Below, piece after piece: positions 1 through 9,452 of a DNA stretch of 64,000 nucleotides. The DNA is from Mesorhizobium sp. Root102. Lineage in GTDB: Bacteria; Pseudomonadota; Alphaproteobacteria; Rhizobiales; Rhizobiaceae. Each line of letters opens with the position of its first letter. Position 1 is the first letter of the stretch. The stretch covers positions 111,099-175,098 of the forward strand of contig NZ_LMCP01000005.1 in the NCBI RefSeq assembly GCF_001425625.1. Reading direction: 5' to 3'. A program made the position numbers and the translations under genes. The notes under the pieces are model-generated. The model did not search any database and had not been told where the DNA came from. It was given only the letters and a program-made list of their open reading frames with translations.

Positions 1-799
1 GATCGGGAATGACGAATTCGCCGACGGCCGGAATGAACACCAGCAGACAGCCGGCGATGACACCGGGCAGCGACAGCGGGAAGGTGATCTTCCAGAAAGC
101 GCCGGTTGGCGGACAGCCGAGATCCTTGGCTGCCTCGATCAGCGAATAATCCATCTTCTCAAGAGCGGAATACAGCGGCAGCACCATGAACGGCAGGTAG
201 GAATAAACGATACCGATGAAGATCGCCGTGTAGGTGTTGAGGATGATCAGCGGCTGGTGAATGACCCCAGTGGCGAGCAGCAGCTGATTGAGCAGCCCTT
301 CGGGCTTGAGAATGCCGATCCAGGCGTAGACGCGGATCAGGAACGAGGTCCAGAATGGCAGGATCACCAGCATCAGCAAGGTTGGGCGGATCGTCGCCGG
401 CGCGCGCGCCATGCCGTAGGCGATCGGATAGCCGACGAGCAATGTCAGGACCGTCGAGATCGCGGCGATGATGACGCTGGTCACATAGGCGTTGAAGTAG
501 AGCGCGTCCTGCGTCAGCCAGGTGTAGTTGTCGAGACTGAGTTGCTTCAGCTGAGCAATGAACCCGGAAATGCCGCCGCTGAAATCGAGTGCCGGCGTAT
601 AGGGCGGAATGGCGATCGCCGTTTGCGACAGTGAAATCTTGAAGACGATGACGAACGGAATGAGGAAGAAGAACAGCAGCCAGACATAGGGGACGATGAT
701 GACCAGGCGGCCAAAGAAGGCCGCGCCCAGCCTGGCGAGGGCGGATCCGCCGGCATTGGTAGCCGGGGCTGATGCGGTGGTGACGGCGGCGCTCGACAT
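1..799 (-). CDS. potH: Polyamine ABC transporter permease PotH-like (3' end outside window)
   Basis: Inner-membrane permease of a spermidine/putrescine-type ABC importer. I translated the minus strand from the ATG at 799. About 266 codons lie in the window; the gene continues past position 1. After a short Ala-rich cytoplasmic tail comes a long first membrane segment (around VVIIVPYVWLLFFFLIPFVI), then the periplasmic loop and helices typical of PotH, including GYPIAYGMARAP. The partial EAA loop (LIEAAKDLGCPP) that contacts the ATPase is present near residue 225, followed by VFIPAVGEFVIPD, a PotB/PotH signature. The start lies 9 bases after the stop of the ATPase gene, so the two are co-transcribed with potF upstream. 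A PotI partner is expected beyond the left edge. It was found only by direct translation because it is open at the window boundary. The family is secure; the exact polyamine is not. Confidence 0.9.
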   Translation of the reverse strand, partial: MSSAAVTTASAPATNAGGSALARLGAAFFGRLVIIVPYVWLLFFFLIPFVIVFKISLSQTAIAIPPYTPALDFSGGISGFIAQLKQLSLDNYTWLTQDALYFNAYVTSVIIAAISTVLTLLVGYPIAYGMARAPATIRPTLLMLVILPFWTSFLIRVYAWIGILKPEGLLNQLLLATGVIHQPLIILNTYTAIFIGIVYSYLPFMVLPLYSALEKMDYSLIEAAKDLGCPPTGAFWKITFPLSLPGVIAGCLLVFIPAVGEFVIPD

Positions 800-808
800 G
801 GTCGCCCC

Positions 809-1948
809 CTACCGCGTCAGCACGACGCCGGCGTCGGGCCGGAAGGAAACCCAGGCGCGGTCGTTCCAGCTCAACGGATCCTCGGTGATGCGGGCCGCGT
901 TCATGGTGCTCGCACGCACCACCTGGCCGTCGTCCAGCCTGACATGATAGACGGTCATGTCGCCGAGATAGGCGATGTCGTAGACCTCGCCCTCTATCGC
1001 GTTGACCGCCTCGGCCGGCTTCTTCGACGACACCTTGATCTTTTCCGGCCTGATGGCGAAGGTGACGGCCGTCCCAGCGCCGGCGGTGCCGGCATTGTCG
1101 GTGCGGATGGTGATGCCATTGCCGGCATCGATGCTGGCGCTGCCGGCCTCGCCACGCGCGATCTTGCCTTCGAACATGTTCACATTGCCGACGAAGCCGG
1201 CGACGAAGCGCGACCCCGGCGCCTCGTAGACTTCGGCCGGCGTTGCCACCTGCATCACCTCGCCCTTGTCGATGATGGCGATGCGATCGGCCATCGTCAT
1301 CGCCTCTTCCTGGTCATGGGTGACGACGACGAAGGTCAGGCCGAGGTTCTGCTGCAGGTCCATCAGTTCGAACTGCGTTTCCTCGCGCAGTTTCTTGTCG
1401 AGAGCGCCAAGCGGCTCGTCGAGCAGCAGCACCTTCGGCCGCTTGGCGACCGAGCGGGCGAGTGCGACGCGCTGGCGCTGGCCACCTGACAGCTGATGCG
1501 GCTTGCGCTTGGCGAACTGCTCGAGCTTGACCAGCTTCAGCATCTCGGCAACGCGCGACGCGATCTCGGGCTTCGGCATGCCGTCCTGCTTGAGGCCGAA
1601 GGCGATGTTGTTCTCGACCGTCATGTGCGGGAACAGCGCATAGGACTGGAACATCATGTTGACCGGCCGCCGGTAGGGCGGGATGCCGCGCAGATCCTGG
1701 CCATCGAGCAGGATGCGGCCTGATGTCGGCTCCTCGAAACCGGCGAGCATCCTGAGCAGCGTCGATTTTCCGCAACCGGAGGCGCCGAGCAGAGCGAAGA
1801 ACTCGCGCTCGAAGATGGTCAGCGACAGATTGTTGACGGCGGTGAAGTCACCGAACTTCTTGGTGACGTTGTCGAACTGGATATATGGCTTGGCGTTCGG
1901 GTCGTTCCACGGCGCAAAATCCCTGCGGATGCTGCCAAGCGATTTCAT
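809..1948 (-). CDS. potG: Polyamine ABC transporter ATP-binding protein (PotA/PotG family)
   Basis: Cytoplasmic ATPase that powers polyamine import through PotH and its partner. From the chosen start the protein has 379 residues, normal for PotG. The Walker A motif GASGCGKST, the Q-loop region MMFQSYALFPHMTV, the ABC signature LSGGQRQRVALARS and Walker B LLLDEPLGALD are all present, followed by a C-terminal TOBE domain (around FAIRPEKIKV). The open frame extends to 2020, but the extension lies over a stem-loop. I chose the ATG at 1948 because a GGAG box lies just upstream of it. Its neighbours are the binding-protein gene potF upstream and potH 9 bases downstream. Confidence 0.93.
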   Translation of the reverse strand: MKSLGSIRRDFAPWNDPNAKPYIQFDNVTKKFGDFTAVNNLSLTIFEREFFALLGASGCGKSTLLRMLAGFEEPTSGRILLDGQDLRGIPPYRRPVNMMFQSYALFPHMTVENNIAFGLKQDGMPKPEIASRVAEMLKLVKLEQFAKRKPHQLSGGQRQRVALARSVAKRPKVLLLDEPLGALDKKLREETQFELMDLQQNLGLTFVVVTHDQEEAMTMADRIAIIDKGEVMQVATPAEVYEAPGSRFVAGFVGNVNMFEGKIARGEAGSASIDAGNGITIRTDNAGTAGAGTAVTFAIRPEKIKVSSKKPAEAVNAIEGEVYDIAYLGDMTVYHVRLDDGQVVRASTMNAARITEDPLSWNDRAWVSFRPDAGVVLTR

Positions 1949-1990
1949 GTCCCACTCCGTCCTGACTCTTGCTTCTTGCCCCAGAAAAGA

Positions 1991-2020
1991 ATGGTCCCGG
2001 CAGGTGGCTGCCGGGACCAT
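1991..2020 (-). terminator. Stem-loop between potF and the ATPase gene
   Basis: A perfect 12-bp inverted repeat, ATGGTCCCGGCA at 1991-2002 and its complement at 2009-2020, surrounds a 6-base loop. It begins about 10 bases after the potF stop and lies before the ATPase start. No T-run follows, so it looks like an mRNA-stabilising or attenuating hairpin rather than a full terminator. Such elements commonly allow the binding protein to be made in excess over the membrane components. Confidence 0.7.
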
Positions 2021-2029
2021 GTCGATTGC

Positions 2030-3127
2030 TTATTGGCCAGTGACGATCTTGGTCCAGGTGCGCGTAATGATGCGCTGGGTCTTGGGATCGTACGGCTGGA
2101 CAGTATAGAGCTTCTGCAAGGTCGCCACGTCCGGATAGATCGCCGGATCGTCCAGGATCGCCTTGTCGACGAACTGCTGCGACGCCTTGTTGCCGTTGGC
2201 GTAGAGCACAAAGTTCGACGATTTGGCGATCACTTCAGGCTTCATCATGTAGTTGATAAATTCATGCGCCTCGGTGACATGCTGCGCATCGGCCGGTATC
2301 GCCATCTGGTCGAACCATATCTGCGCCCCTTCCTTCGGCACTGCGTAGCCGATTTCGACGCCCTGCTTGGCTTCTTGCGCGCGGTTGCGTGCCTGAAAGA
2401 CGTCACCCGAGAAGCCGACCGCCAGGCAAATGTCGCCGTTTGCCAGAGCATTGATATATTCGGAGGAGTGGAACTTGCGGATGGAGGGCCGGATCTTAAG
2501 CATAACCTCCTCGGCTTTGGCGATATCGTCGGCCGAAGTGCTGTTCGGGTCGAGGCCGAGATATTTCAACGCTGCCGGGATCATGTCGGCCGGCGAATCC
2601 AGCACATACACGCCACAGTCCTTCAATTTGGCCAGACTTTCCGGGTTGAAGAACACGTCCCAACTGTCGATCTTGTCGGTGCCGAGCGCTGCCTGCACTT
2701 TCTTGATGTTGTAGCCGATGCCGACCGTGCCCCACATGTAGTTGGTCGAATATTCGTTGCCGGGGTCGTATTTGCTGGTTCGCTCCGAAATGACGTCCCA
2801 CATGTTGGAAAGGTTCGGCAGCTTCGACTTGTCTAGCTTCTGGAACACCCCGGCCTGGATCTGGCGCGCGAGGAAATTGCCGCTGGGCACGACGACGTCG
2901 TAGCCGCTGCCGCCGGCAAGCAGCTTGGTTTCAAGGATTTCGTTGGAATCGAAGGTGTCGTAGACGACCTTGATGCCGGTTTCCTTGGTGAAATCATCGA
3001 TGATCGAACTGTCGATGTAGTCCGACCAGTTGAAGACGTTGACGACGCGGTCTTCGGCGTGACCGCCGACGGTAAAAAGCGTCAGAAATGCCGAGGTTGC
3101 CGAAAGCCAGAGCGCTTTGCGGATCAT
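2030..3127 (-). CDS. potF: Putrescine/spermidine periplasmic binding protein
   Basis: Extracytoplasmic solute-binding protein (PotD/PotF family) that delivers polyamine to the PotGH transporter. It has 365 residues. The N-terminus MIRKALWLSATSAFLTLF is a Sec signal peptide, cleaved probably after HAE. The mature start VVNVFNWSDYIDSSIIDDF is the classic PotF opening, and the conserved YDVVVPSGNFLARQI and MWGTVGIGYN segments follow. I preferred the ATG at 3127 to the upstream one at 3154 because AAAGGAG sits 7 bases before it. First gene of the operon, with its promoter expected in 3128-3477. Putrescine specificity is plausible given the puuA/puuB-like genes 6 kb away but is not shown by the sequence. 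Confidence 0.93.
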   Translation of the reverse strand: MIRKALWLSATSAFLTLFTVGGHAEDRVVNVFNWSDYIDSSIIDDFTKETGIKVVYDTFDSNEILETKLLAGGSGYDVVVPSGNFLARQIQAGVFQKLDKSKLPNLSNMWDVISERTSKYDPGNEYSTNYMWGTVGIGYNIKKVQAALGTDKIDSWDVFFNPESLAKLKDCGVYVLDSPADMIPAALKYLGLDPNSTSADDIAKAEEVMLKIRPSIRKFHSSEYINALANGDICLAVGFSGDVFQARNRAQEAKQGVEIGYAVPKEGAQIWFDQMAIPADAQHVTEAHEFINYMMKPEVIAKSSNFVLYANGNKASQQFVDKAILDDPAIYPDVATLQKLYTVQPYDPKTQRIITRTWTKIVTGQ

Positions 3128-3477
3128 GCTATTCTCCTTTGGTGAGTGTTCCATTGCCGGCTCGTCGCGGACCCCGCGCGACCGGGCATTTGTTTCAGAC
3201 TATTGAGCTTTCCAAGGGCCGACAAGCGCGAACTGGCGACACCATGCAGGCGGTTCAATGAGCGGCAAGAGATGGCTCTGTGTCCCTGCGGCGGCCTGGG
3301 AGGCGTGCCGATACCGTCAGAGGCTTTCGCCGTGGCGGGGGCAGAGATACGACGATATGGTCCGGTCTCGATCTGACCGGCTGGGAGACTTGGCAAGATA
3401 CGCCTGTCTTGTTGTTGCCGTGGTCTCAGCCTGCCCGCGCGGCTACGAAGTTGTCAATGGCAAAGCTGCACACCGCT
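3128..3477. other. Intergenic region upstream of potF
   Basis: About 350 bases between the potF start and the end of the EamA gene. Open frames here give arginine- and proline-rich shadow peptides with no family resemblance. The potF promoter must lie here. I see no confident -35/-10 pair, repeat or RNA gene. Confidence 0.5.
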
Positions 3478-4431
3478 TCAATTAGGCGACGGCACGCCGG
3501 TGACCCCTGCACGCTCGGGCCGTGTCTGGCGCTTGAACTCAAGACCGATATGGACGAGCAGCGCCGTCACCACCACCGCGCCACCGATGATGGTGCGCGC
3601 CGACGGCACCTCGGAATGGATGAGCCAGACCCATATCGGGCCGAGGATCGGCTCGAACGTGCCGAGCAACGCCGCGATGGCCGCCGGGATCAGCCGTGCG
3701 CCAGTGGCGAAGAACGCGAGACCAATGCCGAGATTGACCACGCCGAAAGCAAAGAGAAAGCCCATGTCACTGACCGATACAGTGAATGTCGATGCCTGTG
3801 AGGCGGCAAAGCCGGCCGCAAGCATGGTGCCGAGACAGGTTGCCGGCGTCATGCGTACGCTGGAAAACCGCCGGGTGATGACGGTCGCGATCGAGAACAT
3901 GACCGCGATCAACAGCGCCAACCCGTCGCCTATGGGCGAGACGGCGCCATCAAGCGATTCCGACACCATGATGGCGACGCCGGCGATGACGGCGGCAATC
4001 GCCACCCAGGTCGTGATACCAACCCTTTCGTGGAACAACGCCCAGGCAAACAGCGCCGCCAGCAACGGCACGCCGGCCTGCATCAACAGGATGTTGGCGA
4101 CGGTGGTGTAGGCAAGCGCCACAACGAAGGCGGTCGACGCGGTGGCGAAGCAGATCCCGACGGCAAGGCCGGGCAGACCCATGTCACGGAACATTTTCAG
4201 CATGCCGCGCCAGCCGTCGCGCCAGACCATGAAGCAGACCAGGAAGGCGGCTGCCCAGATGGAGCGCCAGAAAATAACCGTCCAGCTGTCGCCGGTGGTG
4301 ATGAAGCGGGCGATGGTGCCGCCGAAACTCCACATCAGCGCCGACAGGAACACCAGCAGGAAGCCGATGCGCTCCTCCCGTTGCGGGACGCTCGATGAAA
4401 CAAGGATCGGCGATGGTGCGGTGTCGGTCAT
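3478..4431 (-). CDS. DMT/EamA family transporter
   Basis: Inner-membrane drug/metabolite transporter of 317 residues with about ten hydrophobic helices, arranged as two EamA repeats. The first begins at GFLLVFLSALMWSFGGTIAR and the second at GDGLALLIAVMFSIATVI. The pattern LIPAAIAALLGTFEPILGPIW near the C-terminus is the characteristic second-repeat EamA motif. The open frame extends upstream to 4554, but the extension is not membrane-like. The ATG at 4431 gives the usual short cytoplasmic N-terminus, although the ribosome-binding site is weak. Substrate cannot be predicted: members export amino acids, nucleosides or metabolites. It is a single gene between the regulator at 4567 and potF. Confidence 0.85.
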   Translation of the reverse strand: MTDTAPSPILVSSSVPQREERIGFLLVFLSALMWSFGGTIARFITTGDSWTVIFWRSIWAAAFLVCFMVWRDGWRGMLKMFRDMGLPGLAVGICFATASTAFVVALAYTTVANILLMQAGVPLLAALFAWALFHERVGITTWVAIAAVIAGVAIMVSESLDGAVSPIGDGLALLIAVMFSIATVITRRFSSVRMTPATCLGTMLAAGFAASQASTFTVSVSDMGFLFAFGVVNLGIGLAFFATGARLIPAAIAALLGTFEPILGPIWVWLIHSEVPSARTIIGGAVVVTALLVHIGLEFKRQTRPERAGVTGVPSPN

Positions 4432-4566
4432 GGGCGCGACTGTCGGGCTTTTGTGGACGGGACGATGCGCAAGGGACGACGAAAAGATGCTCTGTTCGCG
4501 TAACGCAAAGACGCAGGCCGGGGGTGAGCCAGCGACCGGCGACAATTGTGGCACCTTGCCTCGGCG

Positions 4567-6009
4567 CTACTGGAAGTCGAAGGCGCTCAGGCCCGTCACC
4601 ATCTCGTCGAGGCCGAGCGGACGCGTCACCGGCGGTTCGGCGCGCGCCAGGCAGCCGACGCGTTCGCAAAGCCGGCAGGCAGGCCCGATAGGCGTCGCCG
4701 CTACACTGCCAGCCTTTGCGGTGATTGCCGCACCGGGCAACGCTGCGCCATAGACGATCTCGTCACGAAAGCCGATGTCGCAACCGAGCAGCAGCGCGGT
4801 GCGGCGCGGGCGTTCCGAGAACGCGCCTTGCGGCCCTTCCAGCGTGCGGGCGATGCACAGGAACTCGGCGCCGTTGGGCATTTCCACTGCCTCGACGAAG
4901 ATCTGGCCGGGCTGGGTGAAGGCCACATGCACGGGCAGTTTGGGACAGCCGCCGCCGAAGCGGCTTTGCGGAAAGCCCTGGCTGCCGGCCTTGCGGAAGC
5001 GGTTGCCGGCGCTGTCGACCTCCAGCATGAAGAACGGCACGCCTGAGGCACCCTGCCGCTGCAGCATGGTCAGCCGGTTCGCCGCCTGTTCGAAAGAGAC
5101 CCCGAAGCGCGAACGCAGGACGTCGACGTCATAGCGGGCGCGCACGGCTGCCGCATGAAAGGCCTGATAGGGCATCATCAGCGCATGCGCCGCGTAGCGG
5201 CCAAGTTCGAAGCGGGCCAGGCGGCGTGCCTCGTCGGTGGTGAGTTTGAGCGCCTGGATCTCGCCGGCGACCGCGACTGTCATGCGGATCAGACAGGCCT
5301 CCATCGCGACTTCGCGCAACTGGTCGAACGGCGACAGGCGTTCGGACAGGAACAGGCGCTGCGAGTGGCGATCGTAACGGCGGCGCCAGTTCGGCATGGT
5401 GGCGACCGGCAGCACCTTGACCACGATGCCATATTCGCGCCTCAGCCAGGCCTTCAGCGCGCCGAACAGATCGTCGCCGGGATCGAGGACCGAGGTGAAC
5501 GCCGCGGCCTCCTCCTCGAGGGCTGCGAAATGGTTCGGCCGGCGCTCGAAAATCTCGTGCACCTCGTCGATCGGCAGGCGGGCGCCGGAAAGCGCCGTCG
5601 CGCGACCTTCGCGCGCCAAAAGCGCGTTGAGATCGGACAGGCGCTCGGCCTGCTCGCGATAGGCGCGGAACAGTTTTATCACCGCCGCGGACGCGTTGGG
5701 CGCTGCCTCGGCAATCTCGATCAGCTCCTGATCGCCCGGCAGCTCGCCGACCAGCAGAGGATCAGTGAACACCTCCTTCAAGGCGGCGACAGACCCCCTT
5801 GCCTCGCCCTGCAACTCGTGTGGGTCGACCTTGTAGACGGACGCCAGTTTCAGGATCAGCTGCACCGTCAGCGGCCGCTGGTTGCGCTCGATCAAGTTGA
5901 GATAGGACGGCGAAATGCCGAGGCCCTCGGCCATCGCCATCTGAGTCAGGCCCTTGGCGTTGCGGATGCGGCGGATGCGCGGCCCGGCGAATATTTTCTG
6001 GTCAGCCAT
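4567..6009 (-). CDS. XRE-family regulator of the short-chain fatty acyl (RamB/ScfR-like) type
   Basis: Transcription factor of 480 residues. An N-terminal XRE helix-turn-helix (IRRIRNAKGLTQMAMAEGLG, then ISPSYLNLIERNQRPLT) is followed by an IrrE-like region around residues 170-300 and a C-terminal cysteine-containing domain (CRLCERVGCLARAEPP). This is the architecture of RamB of actinobacteria, which controls the glyoxylate shunt and acetate genes, and of related alphaproteobacterial regulators. The gene is transcribed away from isocitrate lyase aceA across a 236-base region with repeated TTTACA motifs, which supports control of aceA and autoregulation. Metabolite sensing of short-chain acyl compounds is inferred from the family. 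Confidence 0.88.
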   Translation of the reverse strand: MADQKIFAGPRIRRIRNAKGLTQMAMAEGLGISPSYLNLIERNQRPLTVQLILKLASVYKVDPHELQGEARGSVAALKEVFTDPLLVGELPGDQELIEIAEAAPNASAAVIKLFRAYREQAERLSDLNALLAREGRATALSGARLPIDEVHEIFERRPNHFAALEEEAAAFTSVLDPGDDLFGALKAWLRREYGIVVKVLPVATMPNWRRRYDRHSQRLFLSERLSPFDQLREVAMEACLIRMTVAVAGEIQALKLTTDEARRLARFELGRYAAHALMMPYQAFHAAAVRARYDVDVLRSRFGVSFEQAANRLTMLQRQGASGVPFFMLEVDSAGNRFRKAGSQGFPQSRFGGGCPKLPVHVAFTQPGQIFVEAVEMPNGAEFLCIARTLEGPQGAFSERPRRTALLLGCDIGFRDEIVYGAALPGAAITAKAGSVAATPIGPACRLCERVGCLARAEPPVTRPLGLDEMVTGLSAFDFQ

Positions 6010-6245
6010 CGACTGTCCTTGACAGGAATTTACACAAGTTTCGCGGCAACCTCGCTGCGCTGCCCTTTACAATCATGACAAATTTACAATGCGAGTCTGT
6101 CAAAGGCAACACAGATTTTCCCTTATATTTCGCCAACTTCCTTGATTTTTCTGGCTCATTTTGCGCCGCAATGTAAATTCAGTCATATCCCGGCGCACAG
6201 ATGATCAACGCCCGGACACGGTGCAGCAATCTTTCGGAGTGACCC
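6010..6245. promoter_or_regulatory. Divergent control region between the XRE regulator and aceA
   Basis: AT-rich compared with its surroundings. It holds a recurring motif: AATTTACAC near 6027, CTTTACAAT near 6065, AATTTACAAT at 6081-6090 and the inverted CAATGTAAAT at 6169-6178. The spacing and occurrence next to both promoters fit operator sites for the divergently encoded regulator. An aceA ribosome-binding site (GGAGTGACCC then ATG) ends the region. No binding evidence is available. Confidence 0.6.
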
Positions 6246-7535
<1,290 letters not shown>

Positions 7536-7594
7536 CGGATCACAGAAATACAGAGGAAACGCCCAACGGGGCTTGGAACACAAGGAGAAGACCA

Positions 7595-7837
7595 ATGGCA
7601 TCGATAAGCCGCGTCAAGGAACGCGCCGAGGAACAGTCCACGACGATGAGCGTCGACCAGCAAGCGACGATCCGCATGCTGGCCAACGACCTGCACCGCC
7701 TGAACCAGTCGGTGATGAAGGCGGTCGAGGCGGGCGTCTCGGTTGAGCTCGTGCGCTCGGCACGCCACCACGGCGGCGACGGCAACTGGGGCGATCTGCT
7801 GATCCCGGTGATCGTCACACAGCAGAGCCACGGCTGA
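7595..7837 (+). CDS. Small conserved protein downstream of aceA
   Basis: Eighty-residue soluble protein with no signal peptide or membrane segment. The sequence is predicted mainly helical, with conserved-looking blocks IRMLANDLHRLNQSVMKAVE and HHGGDGNWGDLLIPVIV. A strong AAGGAGAAG ribosome-binding site precedes the ATG. It lies 59 bases after aceA and before a strong terminator, so it is co-transcribed with isocitrate lyase. I do not recognise a characterised family. Its place suggests a role linked to acetate or glyoxylate metabolism, but this is only positional inference. Confidence 0.8.
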   Translation: MASISRVKERAEEQSTTMSVDQQATIRMLANDLHRLNQSVMKAVEAGVSVELVRSARHHGGDGNWGDLLIPVIVTQQSHG

Positions 7838-7859
7838 TCGAAATCCTTGCAACCTACCC

Positions 7860-7898
7860 TTCACCTGCGCAGTCTCTGCGCAGGTGAATTTTCTTTTT
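7860..7898 (+). terminator. Rho-independent terminator of the aceA operon
   Basis: A perfect 12-bp GC-rich stem (TTCACCTGCGCA at 7860-7871 and its complement at 7877-7888) with a 5-base loop is followed directly by TTTTCTTTTT. It lies 22 bases after the stop of the small gene. Confidence 0.92.
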
Positions 7899-8068
7899 AC
7901 GAAATGCACGAATGGACAGTTCAGTACAGTAGCGTTGCTTGGAATGCACTGCCCCCGGAGATGATTTCGGGTCGTTTTATTTCACCTTGACATGGGCTTC
8001 GATCTCACGCCAATTGCGCTCCAGATTCAACTCTGCATTGAAATAGGGGCGAGCTTCTTGGCCGACTT
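7899..8068. other. Intergenic region before the receiver-like gene
   Basis: About 170 bases. A minus-strand frame at 7977-8186 would encode 69 residues ending in LERNWREIEAHVKVK, but it has no good start and overlaps the next gene. I see no regulatory motif here beyond the terminator just upstream. Confidence 0.35.
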
Positions 8069-8521
8069 GTGTGCCCAGTGAATCGCGAAGGCGAGACTCC
8101 AAGACATCCAAATCTGGTGACCCGCGACTCAAGCACCGAGACGATCCATGATCCGTCGCAGGTGCTTGTCGTTGGCAGATCGCCAATCAATCGCGTGGTG
8201 ATCTCAAAGATCGTCGAGCGATCCGGGCTCAAGCCGATTTCGGAATCTCCCGACACGGCGGCAAGGATCTTGCGGTCCCTCATTCCCGGCGCGGTTGTCC
8301 TTGACGGCGGCGCAGACAACAAGGACTGCGACAGTCTGATGTCCAGCATCGCCGCGTTGCGGCGGGTCTCGGGCAAATCGCAGCCACCGGTAATCCTGCT
8401 TTCAACCAAGAATGGCACGACGGAAAGCCTGGGCCTGTCTGATATCATCGATGTCGTGGTCGCCAAGCCGATAACGCCCGAACGGTTGCAACCGGTGATC
8501 GATCGCCTGATCGGCCGCTAG
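8069..8521 (+). CDS. Response-regulator-like protein with a degenerate receiver domain
   Basis: About 150 residues, nearly all one receiver (CheY-like) domain. The fold is seen in QVLVVGRSPINRVVISKIV (strand 1 and helix 1), AVVLDGGADNKDC (strand 3 with the phosphorylatable Asp) and DVVVAKPITPERL (the conserved Lys-Pro after strand 5). The acidic pair that normally binds magnesium after strand 1 is replaced by Gly-Arg, so this may be a pseudo-receiver or only weakly phosphorylated. There is no output domain and no kinase nearby. The start is uncertain: the listed start is a GTG at 8069 without a clear ribosome-binding site, and another GTG at 8117 is possible. Confidence 0.65.
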   Translation: MCPVNREGETPRHPNLVTRDSSTETIHDPSQVLVVGRSPINRVVISKIVERSGLKPISESPDTAARILRSLIPGAVVLDGGADNKDCDSLMSSIAALRRVSGKSQPPVILLSTKNGTTESLGLSDIIDVVVAKPITPERLQPVIDRLIGR

Positions 8522-8568
8522 AGCAATTGCAGGAAAAGTGTGTAACGGTTTTTCCGTCCGGAATTGCG
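8520..8568. repeat. Rhizobial intergenic palindromic element
   Basis: A palindrome, GCAATTGCAGGAAAAGTGTG on one side and TCCGTCCGGAATTGC on the other, overlaps the stop of the receiver gene. This short element type is very common between genes in Mesorhizobium and Rhizobium (RIME-like family). It can fold into a hairpin in RNA. Placement in the family is from memory of the consensus. Confidence 0.7.
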
Positions 8569-8590
8569 CAAAATAGGTAAGGCCCGGCGA

Positions 8591-9307
8591 TCAGCCCGGA
8601 TTGATGATGCTTTCAACCAGTCCGGGCAGTTGTCCGAGATCGGATATCTGGCAAAACCTCGATTCGGCCACCGGCGCCTCGACATGCTCCAGCACCCAGG
8701 TCAGTTCATGCGGCACATGGACACCCCAACCGCCGGCCTCGATGGCCGGCACCACGTCCGACTTCAGCGAGTTGCCGACCATCATGCTTTTCGCAGGACC
8801 ATCGCCGTGGCGGTTGAAGAGTCTGTTATAGGTGGCGGCATTCTTGTCGCTGACGATCTCGACCGCATCGAACAAATCGCCCAGGCCTGACCCAGCCAGC
8901 TTGCGCTCCTGGTCGAAGAGGTCGCCCTTGGTGATCAGCACAAGGCGGAATGCGCCGGCAAGCTTCTCGACAGTCTCGCGCGCATGCGGCAGGGGCTCGA
9001 TCGGATGGCTCAGCATCTCGCGGCCGGCATCGAGAACCTCCGATATGACCGAGGCCGGCACGCGGCCTTTAGTGACCTCGATCGCCGTTTCGATCATCGA
9101 CAGGGTAAATCCCTTGATGCCGAAGCCATAGATGGCGAGGTTGCGCCTTTCGGCTTCCAGCAATCGTGCGGAGATGTGCTCCGCTTCGCCATGATCGGCA
9201 AGCATGGCGGCAAAGCGCTTCTCCGTCAGGCGGAAGAACTGCTCGTTCTGCCACAGCGTGTCGTCGGCATCGAAGCCGATCGTCGTCAGTTTACCGTTGT
9301 GCCGCAT
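8591..9307 (-). CDS. HAD-superfamily hydrolase
   Basis: Cytoplasmic phosphatase-like enzyme of 238 residues. HAD motif I is FDADDTLW (catalytic Asp13 and Asp15), motif II lies in RLVLITKGD, and the motif III/IV region includes SKMMVGNSLKSDVVPA-like residues with the conserved Gly-Asn-Ser and Asp. The insert between motifs I and II is a helical C1 cap as in YjjG or phosphoglycolate phosphatase relatives. Candidate substrates are nucleotides or sugar phosphates; the sequence does not decide. It is a single gene, convergent with the receiver gene and divergent from puuA. Confidence 0.88.
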   Translation of the reverse strand: MRHNGKLTTIGFDADDTLWQNEQFFRLTEKRFAAMLADHGEAEHISARLLEAERRNLAIYGFGIKGFTLSMIETAIEVTKGRVPASVISEVLDAGREMLSHPIEPLPHARETVEKLAGAFRLVLITKGDLFDQERKLAGSGLGDLFDAVEIVSDKNAATYNRLFNRHGDGPAKSMMVGNSLKSDVVPAIEAGGWGVHVPHELTWVLEHVEAPVAESRFCQISDLGQLPGLVESIINPG

Positions 9308-9452
9308 TGAACGTCTCGATTGGCATTGGGAATGGGGAAACTAAGCAGATTGGCGTGATTTTCAACCGCGTCAGCCAATGCCCGACGCGGCTCCCCTTCC
9401 CTTCCATAGGGGGGCACGGCTATACTCCACAATCCGCAACCCAATCTGGTGA

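Noticed and set aside
7977..8186. 69-codon minus-strand frame ending in LERNWREIEAHVKVK
   Set aside because: The end looks protein-like, but it has no good start signal and overlaps the receiver gene in antisense. Not enough to call a gene.
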